57,979 nucleotides of DNA from Lentzea sp. NBRC 105346 (lineage in GTDB: Bacteria > Actinomycetota > Actinomycetes > Mycobacteriales > Pseudonocardiaceae). Under the pieces are notes generated by a model that did not search any database, was not told where the DNA came from, and was given only the letters and a program-made list of their open reading frames with translations. The position numbers were made by a program, and so were the translations under genes. Where the stretch lies: positions 195,280 to 253,258 of the forward strand of contig NZ_BSTQ01000016.1 of NCBI RefSeq assembly GCF_030269605.1. The letters are read 5' to 3'. Shown here in pieces: positions 19,597 to 27,823 of this stretch (position 1 is the first letter of the stretch; every line of letters starts with the position of its first letter).

Positions 19597-19800
19597 ATGG
19601 CGGACCGAAAGAGCGTTCTGCTCCGGCTCGACCCGGCCGTGCACGACGCGCTGACCCGGTGGGCGAACGACGAGCTGCGCAGCACCAACGCGCAGATCGA
19701 GTTCCTGCTCCGGCGTGCGCTGGCCGACGCGGGACGGCTGCCCAGCGAGGCGAAACAGCAGCCTCGCCGGGGCAGGCCGCCCAAGGGGCAGACCGGCTGA
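19597..19800 (+). CDS. Ribbon-helix-helix (Arc-like) DNA-binding protein
   Basis: 67 residues. The N-terminal KSVLLRLDPAVHDALTRWAN is the Arc/MetJ strand plus first helix, followed by STNAQIEFLLRRAL, the second helix that closes the fold. The basic C-terminal tail (RRGRPPKGQ) resembles an AT-hook core. It begins one base after the SPFH stop. It could repress the operon through the palindrome at 18630, or act as a partner of the SPFH protein; both are inferences. No toxin-like gene is adjacent. Confidence 0.8.
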   Translation: MADRKSVLLRLDPAVHDALTRWANDELRSTNAQIEFLLRRALADAGRLPSEAKQQPRRGRPPKGQTG

Positions 19801-19885
19801 CGTGCCGGTTCACCTGCATGAAACCGCTTCCACAAGATTTCCTCCTTTCGGTCCTGTCGGGTGCGTCCGGCCCCACGCCAAGGTG

Positions 19886-19903
19886 GGTCCGGGCGCCCGG
19901 ACC
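19886..19903. promoter_or_regulatory. Perfect 18-bp palindrome before GH3 gene, candidate operator
   Basis: GGTCCGGGCGCCCGGACC has two 9-bp arms with no loop and ends 3 nt before the ribosome binding site (GGAGGAG) of the GH3 gene. It lies in the 120-bp gap after the ribbon-helix-helix gene. With no loop it suits a dimeric repressor site better than a terminator. LacI-family operators upstream of sugar genes look similar, but no such regulator is encoded in the window. Confidence 0.45.
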
Positions 19904-19920
19904 GTGGAGGAGAGTTCGCG

Positions 19921-22167
19921 ATGTTTTCCCGCAGGCGCGCCTTGTTCGGCGTGCTCAGCGCAACCGTTCTGATCACCTCTTTGAGTCAGGCCGGCGGCCA
20001 GGCGTCCGGTCTCGAGACCTACCGCGACGCCTCCGCTCCGGTGGACCGGCGGGTGGACGACCTGCTCCGGCGGATGACGCTGGAGGAGAAGGCCGGGCAG
20101 ATGACGCAGATCCGCGTGGGCAAGCTGCGCGGTGACTGCCAGTACGCCAACGGCCCGTTGCGCGACGACTGCATGAAGACCGTGCTGCAGGACGCGCACG
20201 TCGGGTCGATCCTGTCCGGCGGTGGCGACTTCCCGGTGGAGAACACGCCGCGCGCGTGGGCCGAGACCACCAACGCCATCCAGAAGTTCGCTCTGGACCA
20301 CGGCCGGCTGAAGATTCCCGTGCTGTACGGCGCGGACGGCGTGCACGGCCACTCGAACGTGGTGAGCGCGACGATGTTCCCGCACCAGATCGGCTTGGGC
20401 GCGACCTGGGACCCGGCACTGCTGGAGCAGCTCGGGCAGTCGACGTCGCGGGCGATGCGCGCGACCGGCGTGTTCTGGAACTTCGCCCCCGTGTCCGACG
20501 TCGCCCGCGACACCCGCTGGGGTCGTTACTACGAGACGTACAGCGAAGATCCTTACCTGGCCGGGACTCTGGCCGCCGCCAACGTGCGCGGGCAACAGTC
20601 TCATGTGGACGACACGGCGCAGCTGACCGCCACCGCCAAGCACTTCGCGGGCTACTCGCAGCCGTTGAACGGCCACGACCGCTCCCCCGCGCAACTGCCG
20701 GTGCGCCTGCTGCAGGACACCTTCCTGCCGTCGTTCCAGGCGCAGTTCGACGCCGGTGTGCGCACCGTGATGATCAACTCCGGGGCGGTCAACGGCGTGC
20801 CCGTGCACGCGTCCCGGTTCATGCCGCAGACCGAGCTGCGCGAGCGGATGGGCTTCAAGGGCGTAGCGGTCAGCGACTGGCAGGACATGCGGTATCTGGT
20901 CGACCGCTACCACGTGGCGCCGGACTACCGTGCGGCGATCGCGCTTTCGGTGAACGCGGGTGTCGACATGGCGATGGAGCCGTCCAACGCCGGCGAGTTC
21001 ACCTCGTTGCTGCTGGAGAACGTGCGCAGCGGTGCGGTCTCGCGCGGGCGGATCGACCAGGCCGTGCGGCGGATCCTCCGGTTGAAGTTCGACCTGGGTC
21101 TGTTCGAGAAGCCCTTCGTCGATCCTTCCAAGGCGAACGCGATCGTCGACGGCGCGGATCGTGCGCTGGCTCGCTCCGCTGCCTCCGAAGGCACGGTGCT
21201 GCTGAAGAACGACGGCGTGCTGCCCCTGTCTTCTGGGGTCCGCAAGCTCGTGGTGACCGGTGAGACCGCCGACGACGCCCGCCGCCAGCTGGGCGGCTGG
21301 ACCGTCGAGTGGCAGGGCGTGCCGGACGGCTACCCGATCCCGCCTACCGCGACCGTGCTGCAGGGCATCCGCGAGGCTGTTCCTGCTGCTTCGGTCGTGC
21401 ACGCTCCTACCGTGCCGTTGGCTGTCGCTGAGGCCGCTTCCGCGGACGCGGTGATCGTCGTGCTGGGCGAGAAGCCCGGTGCGGAGGGGCCGGCCGACAC
21501 CGAGAACCCCGCACTGACCGTTGAACAGCAGGCATGGGTGGACGCGGTCCGCGCGACCGGCAAGCCCGTGGTCGTGGTGCTGCTGACCGGCCGCCCGCAG
21601 GTGCTCGGGTCAGTGCTGGGGGCGAACGCCCTGGTCGCCGGCTGGCTGCCAGGATCGGAAGGCGGCCGCGGCATCGCGGACGTGCTGTTCGGCGCCGTCA
21701 ACCCGTCCGGTCGCCTGCCGGTGTCGTGGCCGAAGGTCGTCGGCGACCAGCCGATGTCCTACGACCAGCTGCCCGGCGCCAACGGCGGCCCGTCGTCCAA
21801 GTACGACCCGGCGTTCGCCTTCGGGCACGGCCTCAGCTACACCACTTTTGCCACGTCGGGCCTGTCGGCGTCGGCCGGGACGGTCCGGTTCAGCGTGGCC
21901 AATACGGGCTCTCGCGCAGGCACCTTCATCGCGCCGGTCTACGTACATCAGCCGGTCAGCCCGGTGCTGGCGCCGGAGAACCGCCTGGTCGGGTTCGCCC
22001 GCGTGACGCTGGCCCCAGGCGAGAAGCGCGACGTTTCGGTGACGTTCGACCTTCGCCAGCTGGCCGTGACCGTCGGCGACGTGGACGCGTCCGGCAAGCG
22101 AGAGGTGCCGCGCGGCTCCTACGAGGCTGTGGTGGGCGACGCACGGGCCGGATTCGTGGTCCGCTGA
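19921..22167 (+). CDS. Secreted glycoside hydrolase family 3 (beta-glucosidase-like)
   Basis: 748 residues from ATG 19921 with SD GGAGGAG. The N-terminus MFSRRRALFGVLSATVLIT carries a twin-arginine-like motif, so it may go through Tat. GH3 N-domain: DDLLRRMTLEEKAGQMTQ, TNAIQKFALDHGRLKIPVLY, and the nucleophile in KGVAVSDWQDM (Asp319). The alpha/beta sandwich follows (GTVLLKNDGVLPL, VVVLLTGRPQVL), then a fibronectin-III-like C-domain (FGHGLSYTTF onward). All three GH3 domains are present. It probably releases glucose or xylose from oligosaccharides outside the cell; exact sugar unknown. Confidence 0.93.
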   Translation: MFSRRRALFGVLSATVLITSLSQAGGQASGLETYRDASAPVDRRVDDLLRRMTLEEKAGQMTQIRVGKLRGDCQYANGPLRDDCMKTVLQDAHVGSILSGGGDFPVENTPRAWAETTNAIQKFALDHGRLKIPVLYGADGVHGHSNVVSATMFPHQIGLGATWDPALLEQLGQSTSRAMRATGVFWNFAPVSDVARDTRWGRYYETYSEDPYLAGTLAAANVRGQQSHVDDTAQLTATAKHFAGYSQPLNGHDRSPAQLPVRLLQDTFLPSFQAQFDAGVRTVMINSGAVNGVPVHASRFMPQTELRERMGFKGVAVSDWQDMRYLVDRYHVAPDYRAAIALSVNAGVDMAMEPSNAGEFTSLLLENVRSGAVSRGRIDQAVRRILRLKFDLGLFEKPFVDPSKANAIVDGADRALARSAASEGTVLLKNDGVLPLSSGVRKLVVTGETADDARRQLGGWTVEWQGVPDGYPIPPTATVLQGIREAVPAASVVHAPTVPLAVAEAASADAVIVVLGEKPGAEGPADTENPALTVEQQAWVDAVRATGKPVVVVLLTGRPQVLGSVLGANALVAGWLPGSEGGRGIADVLFGAVNPSGRLPVSWPKVVGDQPMSYDQLPGANGGPSSKYDPAFAFGHGLSYTTFATSGLSASAGTVRFSVANTGSRAGTFIAPVYVHQPVSPVLAPENRLVGFARVTLAPGEKRDVSVTFDLRQLAVTVGDVDASGKREVPRGSYEAVVGDARAGFVVR

Positions 22168-22295
22168 GCTGCCCTGATATCCTTCCTCGGTCGTGCCGCG
22201 CGGCGCTCCGTCGTGGAGGAGAACCGCCCGTTTCGCGGGTGGTGCCGAATAAGCGCGGTACGAAACTCCGGTTTCGAACAGACAAGGGTATTCGC

Positions 22296-22556
22296 ATGGC
22301 GAACATCAAGTCCCAGCTCAAGCGGATCAAGACCAACGAGAAGGCGCGCCTGCGCAACAAGGCGGTCAAGTCTTCCCTGAAGACGGCGATCCGCAAGTTC
22401 CGTGAGGCTGCCGAGGCCGGGGACAAGGACAAGGCGCTCGAGCTGCTGCAGGACGCGTCCCGCAAGCTCGACAAGGCCGCCACCAAGGGTGTCATCCACC
22501 CGAACCAGGCCGCCAACAAGAAGTCGGCGATGGCCCTGCGCGCCAACCAGCTCTGA
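22296..22556 (+). CDS. rpsT: 30S ribosomal protein S20
   Basis: 86 residues starting MANIKSQLKRIKTNEKARLR and ending QAANKKSAMALRANQL, the typical bS20 sequence. It is a three-helix protein binding 16S rRNA in the 30S body. It converges with holA, as in other actinomycetes, and a bidirectional hairpin separates the two. The 128-nt upstream gap must contain its promoter; I see only weak hexamer candidates and do not assign one. Confidence 0.98.
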   Translation: MANIKSQLKRIKTNEKARLRNKAVKSSLKTAIRKFREAAEAGDKDKALELLQDASRKLDKAATKGVIHPNQAANKKSAMALRANQL

Positions 22557-22572
22557 GTTTCCTGAGCTTCTG

Positions 22573-22602
22573 AAGGGCGTCACCCTCGCGGGTGGCGCCC
22601 TT
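22573..22602. terminator. Bidirectional hairpin between rpsT and holA
   Basis: Arms AAGGGCGTCACC and GGTGGCGCCCTT flank the loop CTCGCG, with one G-U pair. On the plus strand the stem is followed by CTTGCTT, and on the minus strand an A/T-poor tract. It lies in the 51-bp gap between two convergent stops, the expected place for a shared intrinsic terminator. Confidence 0.75.
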
Positions 22603-22607
22603 CTTGC

Positions 22608-23576
22608 TTACCTACGGCCGTGAGCTGCGACGATGCGCAGCACCGCTCGCTCGAGCGCGTACTCCGCGTCGGCCGCTACGCCCTTGACGTCGGCATTCAG
22701 GCCCGCGACGACCTGCATCGCGTCGGCCAGGCCCGCCTGGTCCCAGCCGCGCGACTGCTGCTGCGCCTTCTTGATCTTCCATGGGGGCATGCCGAGCTGG
22801 CCGGCGAGGCTGAACGGGTCCGCCCGTCCCACCGCCGACACCCGCGCAACCGTCCGCACCGCGTCCGCCAGCGCGTCTGCGACCAGCACGTGCGCGACCC
22901 CGAGCTGCATCGCCCAGCGCAACGCCTCCATCGCGCCCGCCCGGTCACCGACCACGGCCTTCTCGGCCACGGCGAACCCGGTGACCTCGGCCTTGCCCTG
23001 GTGGTAGCGCCGGATCTCCTCGACCGTCACCTTGCCATCGGTGTCCGCGACCAGCTGCGATGCCGCCGCCGCGAGCTCGCGCAGGTTCGAGCCGACCGCG
23101 TCGATCAGCGTCGCCACGGCCTCGGCGTCGATCTTCCCGCCCGCCTGGCGCACCTCGTTGCGGACGAACGCCTCCCGGTCGGCCGGCTTGGTGATCTTCG
23201 AGCACTCGGTCACCCGCGCCTTGGCCTTCTTGAGCGCGCCGGGCAGGTCCTTGGCCGCCTTGCTGCGTCCGCCACCGCTGTGCACGACGATCAGCGTGAC
23301 CCCGTCCGCGGGCGCCTTGATGTAGGAGAGCACCGCGTCCGCGACCTCCTTGCCGATGTCCTGCGCACCCTCCAGGACGATCACCCGCCCCTCCGCGAAG
23401 AGCGAGGGACTGACCAGTTCGGCCAGCTCGGGCGGCGTGAGATCGCTCACCTGCACGCGCGTCAGGTCGGCCTGCGGGTCCGCCGCGCGTGCCTCTTCGA
23501 GGGCACCCCGGACCGCCCGTTCGACCAGCAACTCCTCCTCGCCGACGACGAGGTGCAAGGGATCCGCAGCACTCAC
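22608..23576 (-). CDS. holA: DNA polymerase III delta subunit
   Basis: 322 residues. GTG 23576 is chosen because GGGAGGA lies 8 nt before it and the protein then opens SAADPLHLVVGEEELLVERA, matching HolA. The clamp-loader ATPase-like domain follows (RVIVLEGAQDIGKEVADAVL, VTECSKITKPADREAFVRNE) and the helical C-terminal collar domain (KIKKAQQQSRGWDQAGLADA). HolA opens the sliding clamp for loading. Convergent with rpsT, a conserved actinomycete arrangement. Confidence 0.95.
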   Translation of the reverse strand: MSAADPLHLVVGEEELLVERAVRGALEEARAADPQADLTRVQVSDLTPPELAELVSPSLFAEGRVIVLEGAQDIGKEVADAVLSYIKAPADGVTLIVVHSGGGRSKAAKDLPGALKKAKARVTECSKITKPADREAFVRNEVRQAGGKIDAEAVATLIDAVGSNLRELAAAASQLVADTDGKVTVEEIRRYHQGKAEVTGFAVAEKAVVGDRAGAMEALRWAMQLGVAHVLVADALADAVRTVARVSAVGRADPFSLAGQLGMPPWKIKKAQQQSRGWDQAGLADAMQVVAGLNADVKGVAADAEYALERAVLRIVAAHGRR

Positions 23577-23673
23577 ATGGCAGATCCTCCCACGGGCCGT
23601 CCGTGTCTCATCTCGTGGACTTCGGTGGCCTGATCGCGAGATCTTGCCGTAGCTTGAATCCCACAACTGAACA

Positions 23674-23784
23674 CCTTCATCCAGAGGGGCAGAGGGATCG
23701 GCCCGACGAAGCCCCGGCAACCGGCGTCACGCAACGTGGCGATCACGGTGCCAATTCCGACCCGCCGTGCGGGAAAGATGAGGA
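23674..23784 (+). ncRNA. SAM-I (S-box) riboswitch upstream of threonine synthase gene
   Basis: All S-box landmarks are readable: 5' P1 strand CTTCATC (23675-81); GAGGGGCAGAGGGATCGGCCC; kink-turn and P2 return GACGAAGCCCCGGCAACC; P3 CGTCACG/CGTGGCG (23725-41, loop CAA); GGTGCCAATTCC (23748-57 region); P4 CCCGC/GCGGG (23761-73, loop CGT); 3' P1 strand GATGAGG (23777-83). The P4 hairpin favours SAM-I over SAM-IV. The 3' P1 strand overlaps the ribosome binding site AGGAG of the gene starting at 23796, so SAM binding should hide the SD and block translation. Confidence 0.88.
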
Positions 23785-23795
23785 GATACCTCGCG

Positions 23796-25055
23796 ATGAC
23801 TGCTGTCACTGTGCCCTCGAGCACCACCACCTTCGACCTCGGCCCCGCTCGGGCGCTGCTGTGTCGCGAATGTGGCAACGAGACGCCGCTCGCCGCCGAA
23901 TACGCCTGTCTCGAGTGTTTCGGGCCGCTGGAAGTGGCCTACGACTTCGGCAGGATTCGCCGTGAGGACATCGAATCCGGCCCCCGGTCGATCTGGCGCT
24001 ACCGCGGCCTGCTCCCTGTTCCGTCCACTGTGGACAACCACCCCAACACCAACCCCGGCGGCACCCGCCTGGTCGAGGCGGACCGCCTCGCCAAGGCGCT
24101 GGGCGTGCGCAAGGTGTGGGTGAAGGACGACACCGGCAACCCCACCCACTCCTTCAAGGACCGGGTGGTCGGCGTGGCTCTCGCCGCGGCCCGCGAACTC
24201 GGGTTCAAGGTGCTGGCGTGCCCGTCCACCGGCAACCTGGCGAACGCCGTCGCCGCGGCCGCCGCCCGTGCCGGCTGGCAGTCGGTCGTCCTGGTGCCCT
24301 CCTCTCTCGAGCGCGCGAAGATCCTCATGACCGCCGTCTACGAAGGCGCGCTGATCGCCGTCGACGGCAACTACGACGACGTCAACCGCCTCGCCCAGGA
24401 ACTCGCCGCGGAGCACGAGGACTGGGCGTTCGTGAACGTCAACGTCCGCCCGTACTACGCGGAGGGCTCCAAGACCCTCGGCTACGAGGTCGCCGAACAG
24501 CTCGGCTGGCGCCTGCCCGACCAGATCGTCGTGCCGATCGCCTCCGGCTCCCAGCTCACCAAGGTGGACAAGGCGTTCCGCGAGCTCGGCCAGCTCGATC
24601 TGGTCGACGCCAAGCCGTACCGCGTCTTCGGCGCCCAGGCCACCGGCTGCTCCCCCGTCTCGGCCGCCTTCAAGGAAGGCCACGACGTGGTCCGCCCGGT
24701 CCGTCCGGACACCATCGCCCGTTCACTGGCGATCGGCGCCCCGGCCGACGGCCCCTACGTCCTCGACGCCGTCCGCCGCACCAACGGCGCGATCGAGGAC
24801 GTCACCGACGAAGAGGTCGTCGAGGGCATCAAGCTCCTGGCCCGCACCGAGGGCATCTTCGCCGAGACCGCCGGCGGCGTGACCGTGGCGACCGCGAAGA
24901 AGCTGATCGAGACCGGTCAGCTCGACCCCGACGGCGAGACCGTGCTGCTCATCACCGGCGACGGCCTCAAGACGCTCGACGCCCTGGGCGACACCATCGG
25001 TCCACGTGCGACGGTCCCACCGTCGGCCGAGGCCGTGATCAACGCCCTGAAGTAG
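23796..25055 (+). CDS. thrC: Threonine synthase family PLP enzyme under SAM riboswitch
   Basis: 419 residues from ATG 23796. A zinc-ribbon-like head (LLCRECGNETP, then ACLECFGPLEVAYDF) precedes the fold-type II PLP domain. Lys121 in NPTHSFKDRVV is the expected Schiff-base lysine; the phosphate-binding loop region is CPSTGNLANAVAAAAARAGW. Other motifs: RPYYAEGSKTLGYEVAEQLG and GIFAETAGGVTVATAKK. The annotated reaction is O-phosphohomoserine to threonine. A SAM aptamer controls it, which fits methionine-branch enzymes better than threonine synthesis, so a paralogue acting toward homocysteine is possible. Its stop is 3 bp from the convergent gene at 25059. Confidence 0.88.
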   Translation: MTAVTVPSSTTTFDLGPARALLCRECGNETPLAAEYACLECFGPLEVAYDFGRIRREDIESGPRSIWRYRGLLPVPSTVDNHPNTNPGGTRLVEADRLAKALGVRKVWVKDDTGNPTHSFKDRVVGVALAAARELGFKVLACPSTGNLANAVAAAAARAGWQSVVLVPSSLERAKILMTAVYEGALIAVDGNYDDVNRLAQELAAEHEDWAFVNVNVRPYYAEGSKTLGYEVAEQLGWRLPDQIVVPIASGSQLTKVDKAFRELGQLDLVDAKPYRVFGAQATGCSPVSAAFKEGHDVVRPVRPDTIARSLAIGAPADGPYVLDAVRRTNGAIEDVTDEEVVEGIKLLARTEGIFAETAGGVTVATAKKLIETGQLDPDGETVLLITGDGLKTLDALGDTIGPRATVPPSAEAVINALK

Positions 25056-25058
25056 TTC

Positions 25059-25517
25059 TCACAAGGCGATCTTGTCGGTCCGCTTCCAGCCGGTGTGCTG
25101 GAAGCGGCCGAGATCGCGGATCACATGGGGACCGACCTGGTTCACGGTGGTGCGCCAGGCGGTCACCTTCTGCGGCCACGGGGCCTGCGACTTCATCCGG
25201 TTGTAGACGTTGGCGTGCCAGGCGTCATCCTCGATGGTGAACTGATCGTCGAACAGTTCCTCGGCCAGCAGCTCGTAGACGTCGTACGGCGACGCGACTT
25301 CGGTCGGCGGCAACGCGTCGACGACTGTCGCCTTCCCGGTGATGGCTCTCCCGGTCTTCGTGTTCTCGCAGACGTAGTACGTGAAGCCGGGTATCAGCTC
25401 GTCGGTCGGCCATGGTCGGGCCAGGTACTTCGGTTGCCAGAGTGCCCAGCCGAGGTGGCTGTTGTCCTCTTCGGACGGAGCCCACCCGCTGTACAGGTTG
25501 ATCCACACCGCGGCCAT
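25059..25517 (-). CDS. Hypothetical protein overlapping comEC 3' end
   Basis: 152 residues from ATG 25517 with a strong SD (GGAAAGGAAG). It is rich in Trp and Tyr: MAAVWINLYSGWAPSEEDNS, FTYYVCENTKTGRAITGKAT, PWPQKVTAWRTTVNQVG. The strand-rich middle with TGKATVVDAL loosely resembles small PUA/ASCH-like folds, but I cannot confirm a family. Its first 124 nt lie inside the comEC frame, in another reading frame. No signal peptide or membrane helix. Function unknown. Confidence 0.72.
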   Translation of the reverse strand: MAAVWINLYSGWAPSEEDNSHLGWALWQPKYLARPWPTDELIPGFTYYVCENTKTGRAITGKATVVDALPPTEVASPYDVYELLAEELFDDQFTIEDDAWHANVYNRMKSQAPWPQKVTAWRTTVNQVGPHVIRDLGRFQHTGWKRTDKIAL

Positions 25518-27823
25518 CGTCTTCTTCCTTTCCTGCGAACGATCCGGGCGCCCGGCAGCACGGCCAGGTCGCCGTCCTCATCGGTGCGCAACACCAGCGC
25601 ACCTTGCTTCCTCAACACGTCGAGCACGTGCGGACTCGGGTGCCCATAACGATTTCCGGCCCCCACGCTCACCAACGCGACCCGCGGACGTACCCGCGCC
25701 AGGAACGACGGCAGCGAGTAGCGCGACCCGTGGTGCGGCACCTTCAACACGTCCGCGCTCAGGTCCCGGTCGAGCAGTCCGGCCTGACCCGCCAGCTCGA
25801 TGTCGCCGGTGAGCAGCACCCGTCCTGCGGCGGTGTATGCCCGCAGCACCAACGAGTAGTCGTTCACCACGGTGTTCGAGTCGCCGATCGCGACCACCGG
25901 CCCGCGGCGCGGTCCGATCACCTCCAACTCCAGTCCAGGCCAGGCGAACCGCTCACCGGCCACCGGCTCCACCACGCGCACGCGCTTGGCGCGCGCCTGT
26001 CGTTCCACCTCCCGCCAAGCCCAGTCGGGCGCCCGCAACGGCCCCACCGCGATCACCCCGACCGTCCGGTCGGCGAGCACCGCGGACAGCCCGCCCACGT
26101 GGTCCGCATGGAGGTGGGTCAGCACGAGCATCGGCACCTCGTGCACTCCAAGTGCCCGCAGACACCCGGCCGCCGCACCGGGATCGGGCCCGGTGTCCAC
26201 CACGACGGCCTGACCCGGCACCGCCGTCGCAAGCACGACGGCATCCCCCTGACCGACGTCGCACCCGACGACGGCCCACCCGTCCGGCGGCCAGCCCGGC
26301 GCGATCCCCCGCAACGGCACCAGTGCGACGAACCCGCCCACCAGCACCGCTATCGCCAGGACCCGCGTCCGCCGCAACCGCAGCACCAGGACCGCGACAC
26401 CGATCACGACGGCCAGCAGCAGCGCACCCAGCCAGCCCTTCGGCCAGGTGACCGCCGCTCCCGGCACCGCGGCCGCGTGCCTGCCCACACCGAGGAGCCA
26501 GTCCACTTCCGGCCCGGCGATCCGCACGAGCAGTTCGGCCACCGCGGGGTGCACCTGCGCCACCACCGCCGCGAGCACGCCCAGCACCGTCGCCGGCGCG
26601 ACGACCGGCGCGGCCACCAGGTTCGCCCCCACCGCGACCAGGCTGACCTGCCCGGACAGCCCCGCCACGAGCGGCGCGGTAGCAAGGTTCGCCGCCACCG
26701 GCACCGCAAGGGCCTCCGCGACACCGACCGGCACGCCCCGATCCCGCATCGCCCGCGCCCATCGCGGCGCGAACAACACCAGCGACGCCGTCGCCACGAC
26801 CGACAACGCGAACCCCGGCTCGGCGGCGAGCGCCGGGTCGTAGAACACGAGCCCGAGCACCGCGATCGCCAACGCGGACAACGCCGACCGTTCCCGGCCC
26901 AGCACCAGCGCGAGCAGCCCCACAGCGCCCATCACCGCGGCCCGCAGCACACTCGGCTCCGGCCCAGCGAGGACAACGAACCCGACGAGCGCCACCATGG
27001 CGCCCACGGCACATGTCCTCGGCCCCGCCCGCAGGAAGCGCAGCAGAATCAGGACCGCACCGCACAGGATCGCCAGATTCGCACCGCTGACGGCCAACAG
27101 ATGCGACAACCCCGCCGTGCGGAACTCGTCCACCACTCTCGGCGACATACCGTCGGTGTCTCCGGCGACGAGTGCCGGCAACAGGCCGGCCGCCTCCGGG
27201 TCGAGCACCTCGCTCGCCTTGCGCAATCCGTCGCGAAGCTCCGCCGCGGCACGCTGCCAGACCGGTGCTTCGGTTATGTGTGCCGGCGGACCGCGCACCC
27301 GCAGCAGCGCAACTGTCAGGTCGCCTTTCCGTGGCGGGACCAAGGTGCCGCGAACGTCGACCGTCTGGCCGGGGAGCAGGTTTCGCCACCGTTCGGCCGG
27401 GGCCAGCACGACCAGCGTCGCGCCCTGCACCTTCGCGAGGAAGACCACCTGCGACACGCCGCCCGGCCTGGCGCCGAAGCCTTCCGTGCGGACGCCGCGC
27501 GGCCTCTCGACCACCTCCGCCTGAGCGGTGAGCGGGGCACCTCGTTCCGCGGCCAGCCGCAGCGGGTGGGTGTCGGCGCGGTGGATCTGGCCGCCGATCC
27601 AGATCGCCGCGATCGGGCCGCACAGCATCAGGGCTACCGCGCACACTCGGCCGCACCACATGCGGCGGAGGGCGGCCAGTCCGGCTAGGCCGGCCAGTGC
27701 GCCTACCGCCAGAGCCGCCGGCCAGCCCAGGTAGAGGCCGGTGAGGGCGATTGCCCAGACCGCCAGGGCTGCCGGGATGAGGCGGGAGTCGACGCTTGTC
27801 GCGGATGGGCCTCGTCGCTTCAC
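25394..27823 (-). CDS. comEC: ComEC/Rec2 DNA-uptake channel
   Basis: 809 residues. N-terminal helices, then an OB-like soluble domain (LTAQAEVVERPRGVR to VDVRGTLVPPRKGD), then the competence membrane domain (GLSHLLAVSGANLAILCGAV, 8-10 helices), then a C-terminal metallo-beta-lactamase-like domain with VGQGDAVVL, VDTGPDP, LTHLHADHVGG and VPHHGSRYS. This is the complete transformation-channel layout, moving single-stranded DNA across the membrane. The last ~45 residues (after PGARIVRRKGRRRW) look nothing like ComEC and are read out of frame through the next gene, so the native stop has probably been lost. ComEA is encoded 550 bp upstream. Confidence 0.92.
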   Translation of the reverse strand: MKRRGPSATSVDSRLIPAALAVWAIALTGLYLGWPAALAVGALAGLAGLAALRRMWCGRVCAVALMLCGPIAAIWIGGQIHRADTHPLRLAAERGAPLTAQAEVVERPRGVRTEGFGARPGGVSQVVFLAKVQGATLVVLAPAERWRNLLPGQTVDVRGTLVPPRKGDLTVALLRVRGPPAHITEAPVWQRAAAELRDGLRKASEVLDPEAAGLLPALVAGDTDGMSPRVVDEFRTAGLSHLLAVSGANLAILCGAVLILLRFLRAGPRTCAVGAMVALVGFVVLAGPEPSVLRAAVMGAVGLLALVLGRERSALSALAIAVLGLVFYDPALAAEPGFALSVVATASLVLFAPRWARAMRDRGVPVGVAEALAVPVAANLATAPLVAGLSGQVSLVAVGANLVAAPVVAPATVLGVLAAVVAQVHPAVAELLVRIAGPEVDWLLGVGRHAAAVPGAAVTWPKGWLGALLLAVVIGVAVLVLRLRRTRVLAIAVLVGGFVALVPLRGIAPGWPPDGWAVVGCDVGQGDAVVLATAVPGQAVVVDTGPDPGAAAGCLRALGVHEVPMLVLTHLHADHVGGLSAVLADRTVGVIAVGPLRAPDWAWREVERQARAKRVRVVEPVAGERFAWPGLELEVIGPRRGPVVAIGDSNTVVNDYSLVLRAYTAAGRVLLTGDIELAGQAGLLDRDLSADVLKVPHHGSRYSLPSFLARVRPRVALVSVGAGNRYGHPSPHVLDVLRKQGALVLRTDEDGDLAVLPGARIVRRKGRRRWPRCGSTCTAGGLRPKRTTATSAGHSGNRSTWPDHGRPTS

